DNA of 64,000 bases from Chryseotalea sp. WA131a (GCA_025370075.1 CP073016.1:3906001-3970000), one strand, 5' to 3'; counted from the first letter of the stretch, positions 50,456 to 60,323 are shown. Program-made: numbers and translations. The notes: a model not told the origin generated them from the letters alone.

Positions 50456-51649
50456 ATGAACAGTGCTTACATCATAGATATTCTTCGCACTCCAATCGGA
50501 AAATATGGTGGGACGCTCGCCACCGTGCGGCCCGATGATTTGGCGGCACATGTCATCAAAAAATTGATGGAGCGAAACCCCTCTGTTCACCCTTCTCAAA
50601 TTGAAGATGTGGTGTTTGGCGCTGCCAACCAAGCAGGTGAAGACAATCGCAATGTTGCTCGTATGGCGTTGTTGCTGGCAGGCTTACCCACTTCTGTGGG
50701 AGGTGTTACCGTCAATAGGTTGTGTGCTTCGGGCTTGCAAGCGATTATGGACGCAAGCCGCGGAGTCTTAAATGGTGATGGCGAATTTTATATAGCAGGA
50801 GGTGTGGAAAGCATGAGTCGCGCACCGTTTGTGATGGCGAAAGCTGAAGAGCCGTTTTCGCGCAAAGCAGAATTGTACGATACTACGCTGGGCTGGCGAT
50901 TTGTGAATTCCAAACTTTCAAAATTGTATCATCCCTACTCCATGGGTGAAACTGCCGAGAACGTGGCCGAGAAATGGAAAATCAGTCGTGAGGCGCAAGA
51001 TCAATTTGCGCTGGCCTCGCAGCAGAAATACGCTAGCGCACATCAAGGAGATAAATTTGCAGAGGAATTAGTTTCAATTTCTATTTCGAAGGGAAAAGAA
51101 GTGATTGAATTTAGTAAAGATGAATTTCCACGTGAGACATCATTTGAGAAATTGGCATCGCTAAAACCTGCCTTCAAAGAAAGCGGGAGTGTTACGGCCG
51201 GTAATTCATCAGGCATCAACGATGGTGCAGCCGCGTGTTTGATTGCAAGTGAAAACGCTGCAAAGAAAAATAACTTAAACCCACTCGCGCGTGTGGTGTC
51301 TATGGCCATTGCTGGAGTAGAGCCTGCCTATATGGGTGTGGGGCCAGTGCCGGCTGTGCAAAAAGCTTTGCTACGGGCAGGTTTAAAAATTTCCGATATT
51401 GGATTAGTGGAGCTGAACGAAGCCTTCGCCTCGCAGTCATTAGCTTGCATGCGCGATTTAGAATTAAACCCCGAGATTGTGAATGTAAACGGAGGTGCAA
51501 TTGCCATTGGCCATCCGCTTGGTTGCAGTGGTGTGCGCATTAGTGCCACGCTTATTCACGAAATGAGAAAGAGAAAAGTGAAGTATGGTTTGGCCACCAT
51601 GTGCATAGGTGTAGGGCAGGGGGCTGCAATTGTTTATGAATTGATTTAG
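50456..51649 (+). CDS. Acetyl-CoA C-acyltransferase (thiolase, 3-oxoadipyl-CoA thiolase-like)
   Basis: 397 residues. Nucleophilic Cys90 in TVNRLCASGLQAI, then GGVESMSRAPFVMAKAEEPFSR, NEAFASQSLA, GHPLGCSGVRI and the C-terminal CIGVGQG with the second Cys. Similarity to PcaF/PaaJ (the GWRFVNSK segment) suggests 3-oxoadipyl-CoA cleavage, but a general beta-ketothiolase role cannot be excluded. No other aromatic-degradation gene is close. Confidence 0.92.
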   Translation: MNSAYIIDILRTPIGKYGGTLATVRPDDLAAHVIKKLMERNPSVHPSQIEDVVFGAANQAGEDNRNVARMALLLAGLPTSVGGVTVNRLCASGLQAIMDASRGVLNGDGEFYIAGGVESMSRAPFVMAKAEEPFSRKAELYDTTLGWRFVNSKLSKLYHPYSMGETAENVAEKWKISREAQDQFALASQQKYASAHQGDKFAEELVSISISKGKEVIEFSKDEFPRETSFEKLASLKPAFKESGSVTAGNSSGINDGAAACLIASENAAKKNNLNPLARVVSMAIAGVEPAYMGVGPVPAVQKALLRAGLKISDIGLVELNEAFASQSLACMRDLELNPEIVNVNGGAIAIGHPLGCSGVRISATLIHEMRKRKVKYGLATMCIGVGQGAAIVYELI

Positions 51650-51664
51650 TTTTCGGAATTCATC

Positions 51665-51714
51665 GCCACAGATTCACAGATTGAACAAATAATGTAAATC
51701 TGTGAATAGGTGGC
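51665..51714. repeat. Inverted repeat with direct gattcaca-type units
   Basis: gccacagattcacagatt (51665-51682) and aatctgtgaataggtggc (51697-51714) are reverse complements except at a few bases. Inside the left arm cacagatt occurs twice in a row. Lies between the thiolase and the DUF1080 gene; may act as a terminator stem. Confidence 0.75.
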
Positions 51715-51743
51715 TAAATAACTTTACCAACATTTAATTATTT

Positions 51744-52487
51744 ATGAAAACAACCATCACTCTTCTTTTTATTTTTTCTTGTGCGGTATTGTTCGCGCAA
51801 GTCCAAAACCGAGGATCGCTCGATCCCAAAGTGACCGAAGTATGGGAGCCCAAAGCAAAAAAAGTAACTCTAAGTGGAGGTGCTGGCGATGCGCCTTCTG
51901 ATGCTATTTTACTTTTTAGTGGAAAAGATTTGAACGAGTGGACTTTATTGGATGGCTCTCCTGCAAAATGGGAAGTGAAAGATGGTTCGTTCACGGTTGT
52001 GAAAGGCACGGGTGATATCAAAACGAAAAAAGTTTTTGGTGATATTCAGCTTCATATCGAATGGAGAAGCCCAGCGGTGATAGAGAGCGAAGGCCAAGGC
52101 CGAGGAAACAGTGGTATTTTTCTGCAAGAGCGCTACGAATTGCAAGTATTGGATAGCTATGAAAGCCAGACCTATCGCAACGGGCAAGCAGGCGCTATTT
52201 ACAAACAGCATGGTCCGTTGGTGAATGCCACACGCAAGCCAGGCGAATGGCAAACATACGATGTGATTTACAATGCCCCTCGATTTAATGAGAATGGCGA
52301 GGTAGTGATTCCAGCTTATATTACCGTTTTGCACAATGGCATAATCATTCAAAACCATTCTGAAATCAGAGGCCCCACTGAATTTAAAGGCCTACCTGTT
52401 TATGTTTCACATGGAAAGGCTTCTCTTCAACTTCAAGACCATGGAAACCCAGTGAGTTATCGAAATATTTGGGTGAGGGAGTTGTAA
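51744..52487 (+). CDS. Secreted DUF1080 (3-keto-disaccharide hydrolase-like) protein
   Basis: 247 residues with signal peptide (LLFIFSCAVLFAQ). The concanavalin-like jelly roll of DUF1080 shows as DAILLFSGKDLNEWTLLDGSPAKWEVKDGSF, GDIQLHIEWRSPAV, GNSGIFLQERYELQVLDS and IRGPTEFKGLPVYVSHG. Family members act on 3-keto-glycosides at the cell surface. Monocistronic by position, downstream of an inverted repeat. Confidence 0.93.
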   Translation: MKTTITLLFIFSCAVLFAQVQNRGSLDPKVTEVWEPKAKKVTLSGGAGDAPSDAILLFSGKDLNEWTLLDGSPAKWEVKDGSFTVVKGTGDIKTKKVFGDIQLHIEWRSPAVIESEGQGRGNSGIFLQERYELQVLDSYESQTYRNGQAGAIYKQHGPLVNATRKPGEWQTYDVIYNAPRFNENGEVVIPAYITVLHNGIIIQNHSEIRGPTEFKGLPVYVSHGKASLQLQDHGNPVSYRNIWVREL

Positions 52488-52597
52488 CCCACGCGTTGTA
52501 AAATGAGCACAGGAAACAATATGTAAGATTTTCTGGCGTTACGCATTTTTATCGCGCTGAGTAAGGCCTATCTTTCATCCCGATACCAACCTTTTCC

Positions 52598-54943
52598 ATG
52601 CTTCGCTCAAACCTTAGGCTTATTCTTCGGCAGCTCAGAAACATCTATTCCTATTTGAATTTGCTTGGTCTGACGCTGGGCTTTATTGTGTTTACCCTGA
52701 TATTTTTTTGGGTAAATGACGAGTTGAGCTTTGATGTTTTTCACACGCAGCATAGGGATATCTTTCGCGTGATTAACACCCAAACCGGTGAAGCAGGCAA
52801 ACAAACAAAACTCGCGACAATCTGCGCCCCACTAGCTGAGTACCTCAAGGCAAATTTTCCCGAAGTTCAAGCAACGTGCCGGGCAAGGCAGACTCAGTTC
52901 TTTTTGAAATACGGAGAAGGGGGTTTTTATAAATTTGGCATGGCAGCCGACCCTAGTTTTTTTGAAGTCTTTTCTTTTCCCCTGATGAGAGGGAACTTGG
53001 ATGATTTCAAAGAAGGTGTTGACAAAATTATTATATCTGATAGGCTTGCGAAAATCTTTTTTGGATCTGAAGATCCGCTAGGGAAAACATTCATTATCGC
53101 CAACCGAGACGTGGAAGTGGTGGGCGTGATGAAAGATGTTCCAACTAACTCGCAATTGCAGTTTGATTACGTTATGCCAATAAAGTTTTTAGAAGCAATA
53201 CAAATGTTTCAGTTGGAAGATTGGAATTTCTATTTTTTACAAACCTACTTACGAGTTGATAGAAATGCTGGTACGGATTTATCTAAGAAGATAGTTGATG
53301 TCATTAGGAAAAATAGCAACGACAGAAACACCATGCTCAGTTTACAACCGATGGCTGATATTCACCTCAAGTCGGGTGACATCAGTTCTGATTGGCAAGG
53401 CAAGGGTGATATAATGTATGTGTATTTGTTTGCTGCAATAGCTGTGGTTGTTTTGCTGATAGCGGGAATCAATTATTCAAATTTGGCCACTGCCCGTGCT
53501 ATTAAGCGATCGAAAGAAGTTGGCGTGCGCAAGGTTCTTGGCTCTAACCGTGTTCAGTTGGCCGTTTACTATTTTTTTGAATCTCTTGTATATGCAGTTG
53601 TTGCGTTTACTTTGGCGGTCGGTGCTTGTTGGCTGCTATTGCCTCCTTTTAACAGTATGGTCGACAAGCAAATAACTTTCGAGCTTTTTAAGCTTAGTAT
53701 CATTGGGCCATTGCTGCTTTCGATAATGCTATGTGCTTTTTTCGGTGGTATTTATCCTGCATTGTTCCTTTCAGCACAAAACCCAACGCAGGTATTAAAG
53801 GGTGCTGTTGTAGGTGGTAAAAGAACCATTTCGCTCAGACGGGCGCTAGTGATTGGCCAGTTTGTGATTAGCGCAACTCTTTTGGTCGGCATGTTGGCGG
53901 TTCGAGAGCAAATGGTGTTTATTCAAAACAAAGACCTTGGTTTTGACAAAAAAGATGTGATTGAGTTTACCATGATCCGTAAGATAAGGTCAAACTACGG
54001 TACCATAAAAAATGAATTACTGGCAATACCCGGTATCCAAGCGGTTACGGCATCAAGCGAGAGCATATCGGTAAACGAAAGTTGGACTGACGAATTTGAT
54101 TGGGCTGGCAAAGACCCCAACAGTAAACCTATTTTTTACCAAATGGCAGTTGACCATGATTTTGTGAAGTTTAATCAAATACAGGTGGTTGCAGGCAGAG
54201 ATTTTTCTCCTGACGCAATATCCGATTCTACTGCAGTCATGATCAATGAAGAAGCATTCAAGCAGATGGGTATTAAGGAGGTAATCAATCAACGGGTTAA
54301 ACTGCATGGCGTAAATTATACAATCGTGGGGGTGGCCAAAAATTTTCATTTTACTTCAGTCCATAAAAAAATAGAACCATTGATTTTCTTTATTGACCCA
54401 ACATCGCTTTTTCAAATTGCGATCAAACTATCACCCGACCGACAGGAAGAGCAGATTAAGGCAGCGGAAAAGGTTTTTAAGAAATTTACCCCTGAAAGGC
54501 CATTTGACTATGTTTTTCTGGATGCGCAAATCGCCAAGAATTATAAGACAGAGAAGCGCGTTGAAAAAATCTTCAAATATTTTGCTGGCCTTGCGGTATT
54601 CATTTCGTGTCTCGGTTTGCTGGGTATAGTGTTGTTTGTTTCTGAGCAGCGGGCTAAGGAAATAGCTGTGCGAAAAGTTTTAGGTGCGCCTGTTTTCAAA
54701 CTTGTTGAGTTGCTGACCAAGGAGTACTTTATCATGGCAATTGTTGGAGTTTTGATAGCTGCACCCCTGGTTTATTTTGGACTGAAGAGTTGGCTTGATA
54801 CATTCGCTTACAAAATCGACATTGGGATTCAACTCTTTTTGATGGGAGGTGGAATAACTGTTTGCCTTGCATGGACAACCGTAGCTTACCGCGCATTTCG
54901 AGCTGCAAGCGAAAATCCAATCAAAAATTTACGCAACGAATAG
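52598..54943 (+). CDS. FtsX-like ABC transporter permease (MacB-type, two FtsX domains)
   Basis: 781 residues. N-terminal helix (YLNLLGLTLGFIVFTLIFFW), MacB-type periplasmic domain (WVNDELSFDVFHTQHRDIFRV), three helices ending ATARAIKRSKEVGVRKVLGSNRVQL, a second periplasmic region, then three more helices with SEQRAKEIAVRKVLGAPVFKLVELLTKEY. The RSKEVGVRKVLG and RAKEIAVRKVLG segments are the coupling helices. Members export or transmit signals with a separate ATPase; none is adjacent. A second FtsX-like gene lies at 62607. The size without an ATPase is typical of the many such genes in Cytophagales. Confidence 0.93.
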   Translation: MLRSNLRLILRQLRNIYSYLNLLGLTLGFIVFTLIFFWVNDELSFDVFHTQHRDIFRVINTQTGEAGKQTKLATICAPLAEYLKANFPEVQATCRARQTQFFLKYGEGGFYKFGMAADPSFFEVFSFPLMRGNLDDFKEGVDKIIISDRLAKIFFGSEDPLGKTFIIANRDVEVVGVMKDVPTNSQLQFDYVMPIKFLEAIQMFQLEDWNFYFLQTYLRVDRNAGTDLSKKIVDVIRKNSNDRNTMLSLQPMADIHLKSGDISSDWQGKGDIMYVYLFAAIAVVVLLIAGINYSNLATARAIKRSKEVGVRKVLGSNRVQLAVYYFFESLVYAVVAFTLAVGACWLLLPPFNSMVDKQITFELFKLSIIGPLLLSIMLCAFFGGIYPALFLSAQNPTQVLKGAVVGGKRTISLRRALVIGQFVISATLLVGMLAVREQMVFIQNKDLGFDKKDVIEFTMIRKIRSNYGTIKNELLAIPGIQAVTASSESISVNESWTDEFDWAGKDPNSKPIFYQMAVDHDFVKFNQIQVVAGRDFSPDAISDSTAVMINEEAFKQMGIKEVINQRVKLHGVNYTIVGVAKNFHFTSVHKKIEPLIFFIDPTSLFQIAIKLSPDRQEEQIKAAEKVFKKFTPERPFDYVFLDAQIAKNYKTEKRVEKIFKYFAGLAVFISCLGLLGIVLFVSEQRAKEIAVRKVLGAPVFKLVELLTKEYFIMAIVGVLIAAPLVYFGLKSWLDTFAYKIDIGIQLFLMGGGITVCLAWTTVAYRAFRAASENPIKNLRNE

Positions 54944-55005
54944 CTTTAAGATAGGTGACTTTGTTCTTTTGACTATTTTTACGCTTTACTTCGGTTGTGT
55001 TTTTC

Positions 55006-55752
55006 ATGCGCTACTTTTTCGAAATCTCCTACAGCGGCACTCACTACCATGGCTGGCAAAACCAAAAGAATGCAGTGGGCGTACAGCAGATCGTGGAGGA
55101 TTGCCTTTCAAAGGTTTTTCGCCAATTGGTGGAAGTTGTTGCCAGTGGGCGAACAGATACTGGCGTTCACTGTGTGCAACAGTTTTTTCATGCAGATATT
55201 GACCGAGAGTTTGACACGAAACTTTACTTGCAAAAGCTCAACTCCATTCTTCCAAACGATATTGCCATTCGCTCTATTATCCCCGTAAAGGAAGGTGCCC
55301 ATGCCCGCTATGACGCATACGAGCGCGCCTATGAGTATAAAATCACCCGCACAAAAAATCCATTGTTGATTGGGCAGGCCTATTATTTTTTTAAACCTAT
55401 CGATATCAAAACCATCAACCACGCGGCCGCATTGTTGATGGGCGAGCATGATTTTGAGTGCTTCAGTAAGGTGAAGACCGATGTAAATCACTTTATTTGT
55501 GAAATAAAGAAAGCCCATTGGAATCAAAACGGTGACATGCTTGTTTTCACGATCGTGGCAAACCGGTTTTTGAGAGGGATGGTGCGGGCAATTGTAGGAA
55601 CTTTGTTGGATGTGGGCAGTGGTAAAACATCGCTAGAAGACTTTAAAAGCATTTTAATAAGTAAAGACAGAAAAAAAGCGGGCATGAACGTGCCGCCTGA
55701 AGGGTTGTATTTGATAAGCGTAAAGTATCCTAAAAATATATTTATAAACTAA
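55006..55752 (+). CDS. truA: tRNA pseudouridine(38-40) synthase
   Basis: 248 residues from ATG 55006; a GTG nine bases upstream is unnecessary. Opening MRYFFEISYSGTHYHGWQNQ with the YxGxxYxGWQ motif, catalytic Asp51 in ASGRTDTGVHCVQQ, and C-terminal NRFLRGMVRAIVGTLLDVG are signatures of TruA. It isomerises uridines 38-40 of the tRNA anticodon arm. A hairpin 24 bp after the stop may be its terminator. Confidence 0.96.
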   Translation: MRYFFEISYSGTHYHGWQNQKNAVGVQQIVEDCLSKVFRQLVEVVASGRTDTGVHCVQQFFHADIDREFDTKLYLQKLNSILPNDIAIRSIIPVKEGAHARYDAYERAYEYKITRTKNPLLIGQAYYFFKPIDIKTINHAAALLMGEHDFECFSKVKTDVNHFICEIKKAHWNQNGDMLVFTIVANRFLRGMVRAIVGTLLDVGSGKTSLEDFKSILISKDRKKAGMNVPPEGLYLISVKYPKNIFIN

Positions 55753-55775
55753 TAGTGCTCCAAAGATATCAACCT

Positions 55776-55813
55776 AAACTTCCAAGGTCTTTTCAAACCG
55801 ACCTTGGAAGTTT
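55776..55813 (+). terminator. Perfect 13-bp hairpin between truA and the ABC exporter
   Basis: aaacttccaaggt and accttggaagttt are exact complements around a 12-nt loop. There is no clear U-run after it, so it may stop, slow or protect the transcript. Confidence 0.6.
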
Positions 55814-55878
55814 AACGATTGCGTGCCTTAGCATCTTTGCAGCTAGAAATCTAACAGCATAAATCTTAATTTCTGTTG

Positions 55879-57651
55879 ATGGAAAAAGAAAAAGTAAGCA
55901 GCGGCAACATCATCGACTTCAAGGTGCTTAAACGCATCCTGAAATTTGTAACTCCCTACAAAGGCAGGTTTTACTTGGTGGTGGGGTTTACTTTTTTGTT
56001 GGGCATACTCACACCACTTCGGCCATTGTTAATTCAACACACACTCGATAAGCACGTGCAATACGGAAACTATTGGGGCATGGTCAACGTCATGTTGTTG
56101 ATATTGGGATTATTGGTGATCCAGTCGGTGGTGCAATACGTGCACACCTATGTTTCGGGTCGAATCGCGCAGTTTGTAATTCGTGATTTACGCATTCAAC
56201 TGTACGAGCACCTCATTAATTTACGTCTTCGGTTTTTTGATAAGACCCCTATTGGCAGGTTGGTAACGCGTACCATTTCGGATGTAGAAACACTGGCAGA
56301 TGTTTTTAGCGAAGGCTTGGCCGCTATGGCGAGCGATTTGTTGCAAATCATTTTCATTTTAGCTTTTATGTTTTGGATTGACTGGCGATTGACGCTGGTA
56401 AGTTTGTCCACCATACCACTTATGCTACTTTCTACTTACGTATTCAAGGAAAAAATTAAAGTGGCTTTTAATGATGTGCGCAATGCCGTATCGAATCTGA
56501 ATGCCTTTGTGCAAGAGCATATCACAGGCATGAATGTGGTACAAATCTTTGGTAGCGAAAAAAGAGAGTTTGAAAAATTCAATGACATTAATAAAGAACA
56601 TCGCGATGCCAACTTGCGCTCGGTACTCTACTATTCTGTTTATTTTCCGGTAGCCGAAATCATAGCTGCCATGGGCACTGGTTTGTTGGTGTGGTATGGG
56701 GCGAAAGGTGTTATCAACATGGAAGCCACGGGCATCACCATTGGCAAATTAGTTTCCTTCATCATGTTTATCCAATTGTTCTTCCGGCCTATCCGCATGA
56801 TTGCCGATCGGTACAATACCTTGCAAATGGGCATTGTGGGTTCTTCGCGCATCATCAACTTGATAGACGACAAAGCCGATGTAATGCCGGATGGAACGCA
56901 GTCACCTGAAAACATAAAAGGAGAAGTAATTTTTAAAAACGTATGGTTTGCTTACAACGATGACAATTATGTGTTGCGCGATGTGAACTTGGAGATAAAA
57001 TCAGGTGAAACCATTGCTTTGGTGGGGGCAACGGGTGCGGGTAAATCATCCATCATTAACTTGCTCAATCGATTTTATGAAATCAATGGTGGATCAATTT
57101 TAGTAGATGGCATCGACATCAAAGATTTTAAGCTGGCATCGCTACGGAAAAATATTGGTGTGGTACTGCAAGATGTATTTTTATTTTCGGATACCATCCG
57201 AAACAACATCACATTGGGCAATGATGAGGTAACAGACGAAATGATTTTACATGCAGCCGATTTGGTGGGAGCAAGAAAGTTTATCGACCGATTGCCGGGA
57301 GGGTTGGATTACAATGTGATGGAGCGTGGTGCCACTTTATCAGTTGGCCAGCGACAACTTCTATCGTTTATCAGAGCCATGGTATATGAACCCAAAATTT
57401 TGGTATTGGATGAAGCCACCTCTTCGGTAGATAGCGAAACGGAACAAATGATTCAGGATGCCATCGGAAAAATGATGAGCGGACGAACCTCGATTGTGAT
57501 TGCCCATCGCCTGTCAACCATTCAAAAGGCAGATAAAATAGTAGTGCTTGATAAGGGCGAGATAAAGGAAGCCGGCAAGCATGAGCAATTGTTAGAGCAT
57601 CAGGGCTTCTATGCGCAGCTCTATAAAATGCAATATAAAGAAGTAGGTTAG
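55879..57651 (+). CDS. ABC exporter, MsbA-like (membrane and ATPase domains in one chain)
   Basis: 590 residues from ATG 55879; a TTG three bases upstream also fits. Six membrane helices in residues ~20-320, then the ATPase: Walker A GATGAGKSS (383-391), Q-loop VLQDVFLFSD, signature LSVGQRQ, Walker B ILVLDEATSSVD and H-loop IAHRLST. This is a half-transporter that works as a dimer, commonly for lipid A or drugs; the cargo cannot be read from the sequence. Confidence 0.94.
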   Translation: MEKEKVSSGNIIDFKVLKRILKFVTPYKGRFYLVVGFTFLLGILTPLRPLLIQHTLDKHVQYGNYWGMVNVMLLILGLLVIQSVVQYVHTYVSGRIAQFVIRDLRIQLYEHLINLRLRFFDKTPIGRLVTRTISDVETLADVFSEGLAAMASDLLQIIFILAFMFWIDWRLTLVSLSTIPLMLLSTYVFKEKIKVAFNDVRNAVSNLNAFVQEHITGMNVVQIFGSEKREFEKFNDINKEHRDANLRSVLYYSVYFPVAEIIAAMGTGLLVWYGAKGVINMEATGITIGKLVSFIMFIQLFFRPIRMIADRYNTLQMGIVGSSRIINLIDDKADVMPDGTQSPENIKGEVIFKNVWFAYNDDNYVLRDVNLEIKSGETIALVGATGAGKSSIINLLNRFYEINGGSILVDGIDIKDFKLASLRKNIGVVLQDVFLFSDTIRNNITLGNDEVTDEMILHAADLVGARKFIDRLPGGLDYNVMERGATLSVGQRQLLSFIRAMVYEPKILVLDEATSSVDSETEQMIQDAIGKMMSGRTSIVIAHRLSTIQKADKIVVLDKGEIKEAGKHEQLLEHQGFYAQLYKMQYKEVG

Positions 57652-58274
57652 CATTCAACAGTCTCCATGATTGATACCGGTACTGATTGCCTTTATTGTG
57701 ATCACCTTGACATCTTTACCAACCGCATTTTTAACAGCCATTATGGACTATGTTTTGAGCCGTCAACCCCTAAATTGGCAATCGTCTCAATTACTCTTGC
57801 AAACCCCTTATTTTTTCTTTTACAAGAACATTGAATGATTGCCCATTGCCTCTAATGGGTAATCGGTCAAAAAAAATGCTCTCAACGGTTTTCGGAGTGG
57901 AGATGTGGTGGATTTAGCATGAAAGTTTCTTAGAATTTCTTTGAAAATGTTTTTTTTTGTCCGGCATTTCCTTGAGCCAATTTTCCATAATATTTCACTC
58001 CGTTGATATCTAAATGTTTAGTCCACCATAAATAACTGTAATCCAGCCCTGCAACTAAGGAATGTTTATCTAATGATTGCTCTACCCATTCTTTTGGACA
58101 AGGCCTCTGCGTTTAAAAATTACGGACTAATGAATGTCTAAAGTTATCGTCTGCAACGGCCTTTATTCGGGTCAAAGTGCGCTTCCCAAGCCCCGTTTGC
58201 GTAAAAAGTTTCTTTAATGGCAATTAAACCAAACTGTCTTCGGAACGTCTAACCAAAATAAAATTTAAGAAATA
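57652..58274. other. Gap with one gene remnant and a hairpin
   Basis: Contains a 28-bp imperfect hairpin (gattgcccatt...aatgggtaatc, 57837-57864), the serine-hydrolase remnant at 57930-58111, and an AT-rich lead to the esterase start. A gcaacgg/ccgtttgc inverted pair at ~58158-58201 weakly recalls the attC-like sites but lacks matching cores. Confidence 0.5.
57930..58111 (-). pseudogene. C-terminal remnant of a class C beta-lactamase-related serine hydrolase
   Basis: The minus strand reads EWVEQSLDKHSLVAGLDYSYLWWTKH, then LDINGVKYYGKLAQGNAGQ, the C-terminal core of beta-lactamase-fold serine hydrolases (YxYLWW..., YYGKLAQGNGGQ). The frame breaks at the A-rich run after GQ (expected GQ.IYVFPE) and stops at once. 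Upstream sequence (toward 58120) does not continue the protein, so only ~60 residues remain. Confidence 0.7.
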
Positions 58275-59222
58275 ATGAAAAACGCAATTCTATTAATAAC
58301 TATTTTTCTTGCTTTTCTTTCGTGTAAAAAAGATGATACCACACCTTCCCCACCTGCCGATAAACCAAGCGAGCAAAAAACAGTCAATCTAACAGTTGAC
58401 GGAAATGCTAGGGCTTTTATAGTGTATCTTCCGCTCGGATATAACAACGCGGGCAAAATGCCCCTCCTATTTGTATTGCATGGTCAAGGTGGCACAAACA
58501 CAGGAATGATTGAAATTGCAGATTTTAGGCCAATCGCAGATGCGGAGAAGGTGGTAGTGATTTATCCACAAGGCATAGAAAAAGTCTGGAATGACGGCCG
58601 GCCCGTGGCAGCAAATCAAATGGGTATAAACGATGTGAGTTTTTTTAGCCAATTAATAGACTATGCTGTAGCAAACTACAGTACAGATGCCTCCAAGGTG
58701 TATGCCACAGGGCTATCGAGTGGCGGATTTATGTCCACCCGTTTGGCCTGTGAACTTAGTACTAGAATTGCAGCAATAGCTGCGGTAGGGGCTTCAATCG
58801 AGGCCAACAGCATTTTCCCAAACTGCAATCCGTCAAAGCCTACACCTGCAATTTATATTCATGGTACTTCAGACCCTTTGGTGCCGTTTGATGGAGGTGC
58901 TATTGCTGGCTCTGGTGACAAAGGTGGATTTTGTGTTTCTCACCAAGAAGCACTTTCAAAATGGGTTTCGATAAACAAATGTAATTCAACACCGCAGCTT
59001 TCAACTCTTCCAGACATTGCCGCTGATGGTACTACTATCACTAAAAGAGCCTACACGGACGGAATAGACGGAACCCAGGTAGTTGGTTACGAAGTAATAA
59101 ACGGAGGCCATACATGGCCACAGGGCTATCAATATGCCCCAGCGTTATTGGTTGGAAAAACCAGTCAAGATATGAACGCGTGTGAAGTGATATGGGCATT
59201 CTTCAAACAATTTAAACGATAA
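58275..59222 (+). CDS. Secreted lipoprotein esterase, PHB-depolymerase/feruloyl-esterase type, copy 1
   Basis: 315 residues. Lipoprotein signal (IFLAFLSCKKDD) and a Pro/Ser-rich linker shared with copies 2 and 3. Alpha/beta-hydrolase core: oxyanion segment LLFVLHGQGG, nucleophile GLSSGG (about residue 155), acid in GTSDPLVPF and His in NGGHTWPQG. Family members cut poly(3-hydroxybutyrate) or feruloyl esters; the real substrate is unknown. It is the most divergent of three tandem copies. Confidence 0.88.
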   Translation: MKNAILLITIFLAFLSCKKDDTTPSPPADKPSEQKTVNLTVDGNARAFIVYLPLGYNNAGKMPLLFVLHGQGGTNTGMIEIADFRPIADAEKVVVIYPQGIEKVWNDGRPVAANQMGINDVSFFSQLIDYAVANYSTDASKVYATGLSSGGFMSTRLACELSTRIAAIAAVGASIEANSIFPNCNPSKPTPAIYIHGTSDPLVPFDGGAIAGSGDKGGFCVSHQEALSKWVSINKCNSTPQLSTLPDIAADGTTITKRAYTDGIDGTQVVGYEVINGGHTWPQGYQYAPALLVGKTSQDMNACEVIWAFFKQFKR

Positions 59223-59304
59223 AAAAAACATTTAAAGGGGTTTGGCAAGTGATGTTAAAAACCTATACTTATAATCAAATCAAAAACTTACCAATTTTAA
59301 GACC

Positions 59305-60267
59305 ATGAAAAAAGTAATATGCTATGTTCAATTATTAGTTGTCGCAATTTTGTTTTCGCTGTCGTCCTGTAAGAAAGACGATAACACACCTTCCCCGCCT
59401 GCCGATAAACCAAGCGAGCAAACTACCATTAATCTAACGGTTGACGGAAAGGCAAGAAACTTTATCGTTTATCTACCCATTGGTTACAACAATGCTGGCA
59501 AAATGCCCATGATCTTTTCTATCCATGGAGGAAATGGAACTGCAGATGGAATGATAAAGATTGCCGATTTCAGAACCATTGCCGACAAAGACAAGGTGGT
59601 TTTAGTGTACCCATCGGGAATTGAAAAGAATTGGAACGATGGCCGGCCTACTACTCCCAATCAACAGGGTATTAACGATGTGAGCTTTTTCAACCAAATG
59701 TGCGATTACATGATTGCCAATTACTCAGTGGATGGAACAAAAATCTATGCAACCGGAATTTCAAATGGCGGGTTTATGTCGTCTCGATTGGGTTGTGAAC
59801 TAAGCAATCGGATAGCCGCCATTGCGGTAGATGCCGCAACAATAGAAGCTACCACCATTGCACCTAGTTGTAACCCCGGCAGGCCTGTTCCTGCAATCTA
59901 CATTCATGGCACAACTGACCCTCTTGTTCCATTCGTAGGAGGGCAAATGACAGCGGGCGGAACAGCTGGTGGCACAATTCTATCGCATTTTCAAGCGGTG
60001 GACAAGTGGATAAGCATAAATGCTTGCAGCACCGCACCCACTATAACCGATTTGCCCGATATTGCTAACGATGGAACCACCATTACTCAAAGAATCTATT
60101 CTGGAGGAACAAATGGAAGCGAGGTAGTAAGTTACGTTATATTAAATGGAGGGCACACTTGGCCTCAAGGATATCAATATCTTCCCGAAGCCATTATAGG
60201 AAAGACAAGCCAAGATATGAATGCGTGCGAAGTGATATGGACATTTTTCAAAAGATTTAATCGATAA
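59305..60267 (+). CDS. Secreted lipoprotein esterase, copy 2
   Basis: 320 residues with lipobox SLSSC and the same linker. Nucleophile in GISNGG, acid in GTTDPLVPF, His in NGGHTWPQG. The first half differs from copy 3, while the second half (from about the GISNGG region on) is almost identical at DNA level, as expected after recent gene conversion or duplication. A scrap of the downstream hydrolase gene follows at 60273. Confidence 0.9.
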   Translation: MKKVICYVQLLVVAILFSLSSCKKDDNTPSPPADKPSEQTTINLTVDGKARNFIVYLPIGYNNAGKMPMIFSIHGGNGTADGMIKIADFRTIADKDKVVLVYPSGIEKNWNDGRPTTPNQQGINDVSFFNQMCDYMIANYSVDGTKIYATGISNGGFMSSRLGCELSNRIAAIAVDAATIEATTIAPSCNPGRPVPAIYIHGTTDPLVPFVGGQMTAGGTAGGTILSHFQAVDKWISINACSTAPTITDLPDIANDGTTITQRIYSGGTNGSEVVSYVILNGGHTWPQGYQYLPEAIIGKTSQDMNACEVIWTFFKRFNR

Positions 60268-60272
60268 ATAGG

Positions 60273-60323
60273 ATGAAAGCATTATTGCAAGCGATGGTTT
60301 TTTGCTATGCCACCAGAAGTTAA
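60273..60323 (+). pseudogene. Duplication scar: first 16 codons of the downstream hydrolase gene
   Basis: Directly after copy 2 the sequence aggatgaaagcattattg... repeats the start of the gene at 61352 (MKALLQAMVFC.AT) and then diverges into a stop. This shows that the duplicated unit was an esterase gene plus the beginning of the next gene. Confidence 0.85.

Noticed and set aside
58158..58201. Further attC-like site upstream of the esterases
   Set aside because: Only a gcaacgg/ccgtttgc pair, without RYYYAAC or GTTRRRY ends.
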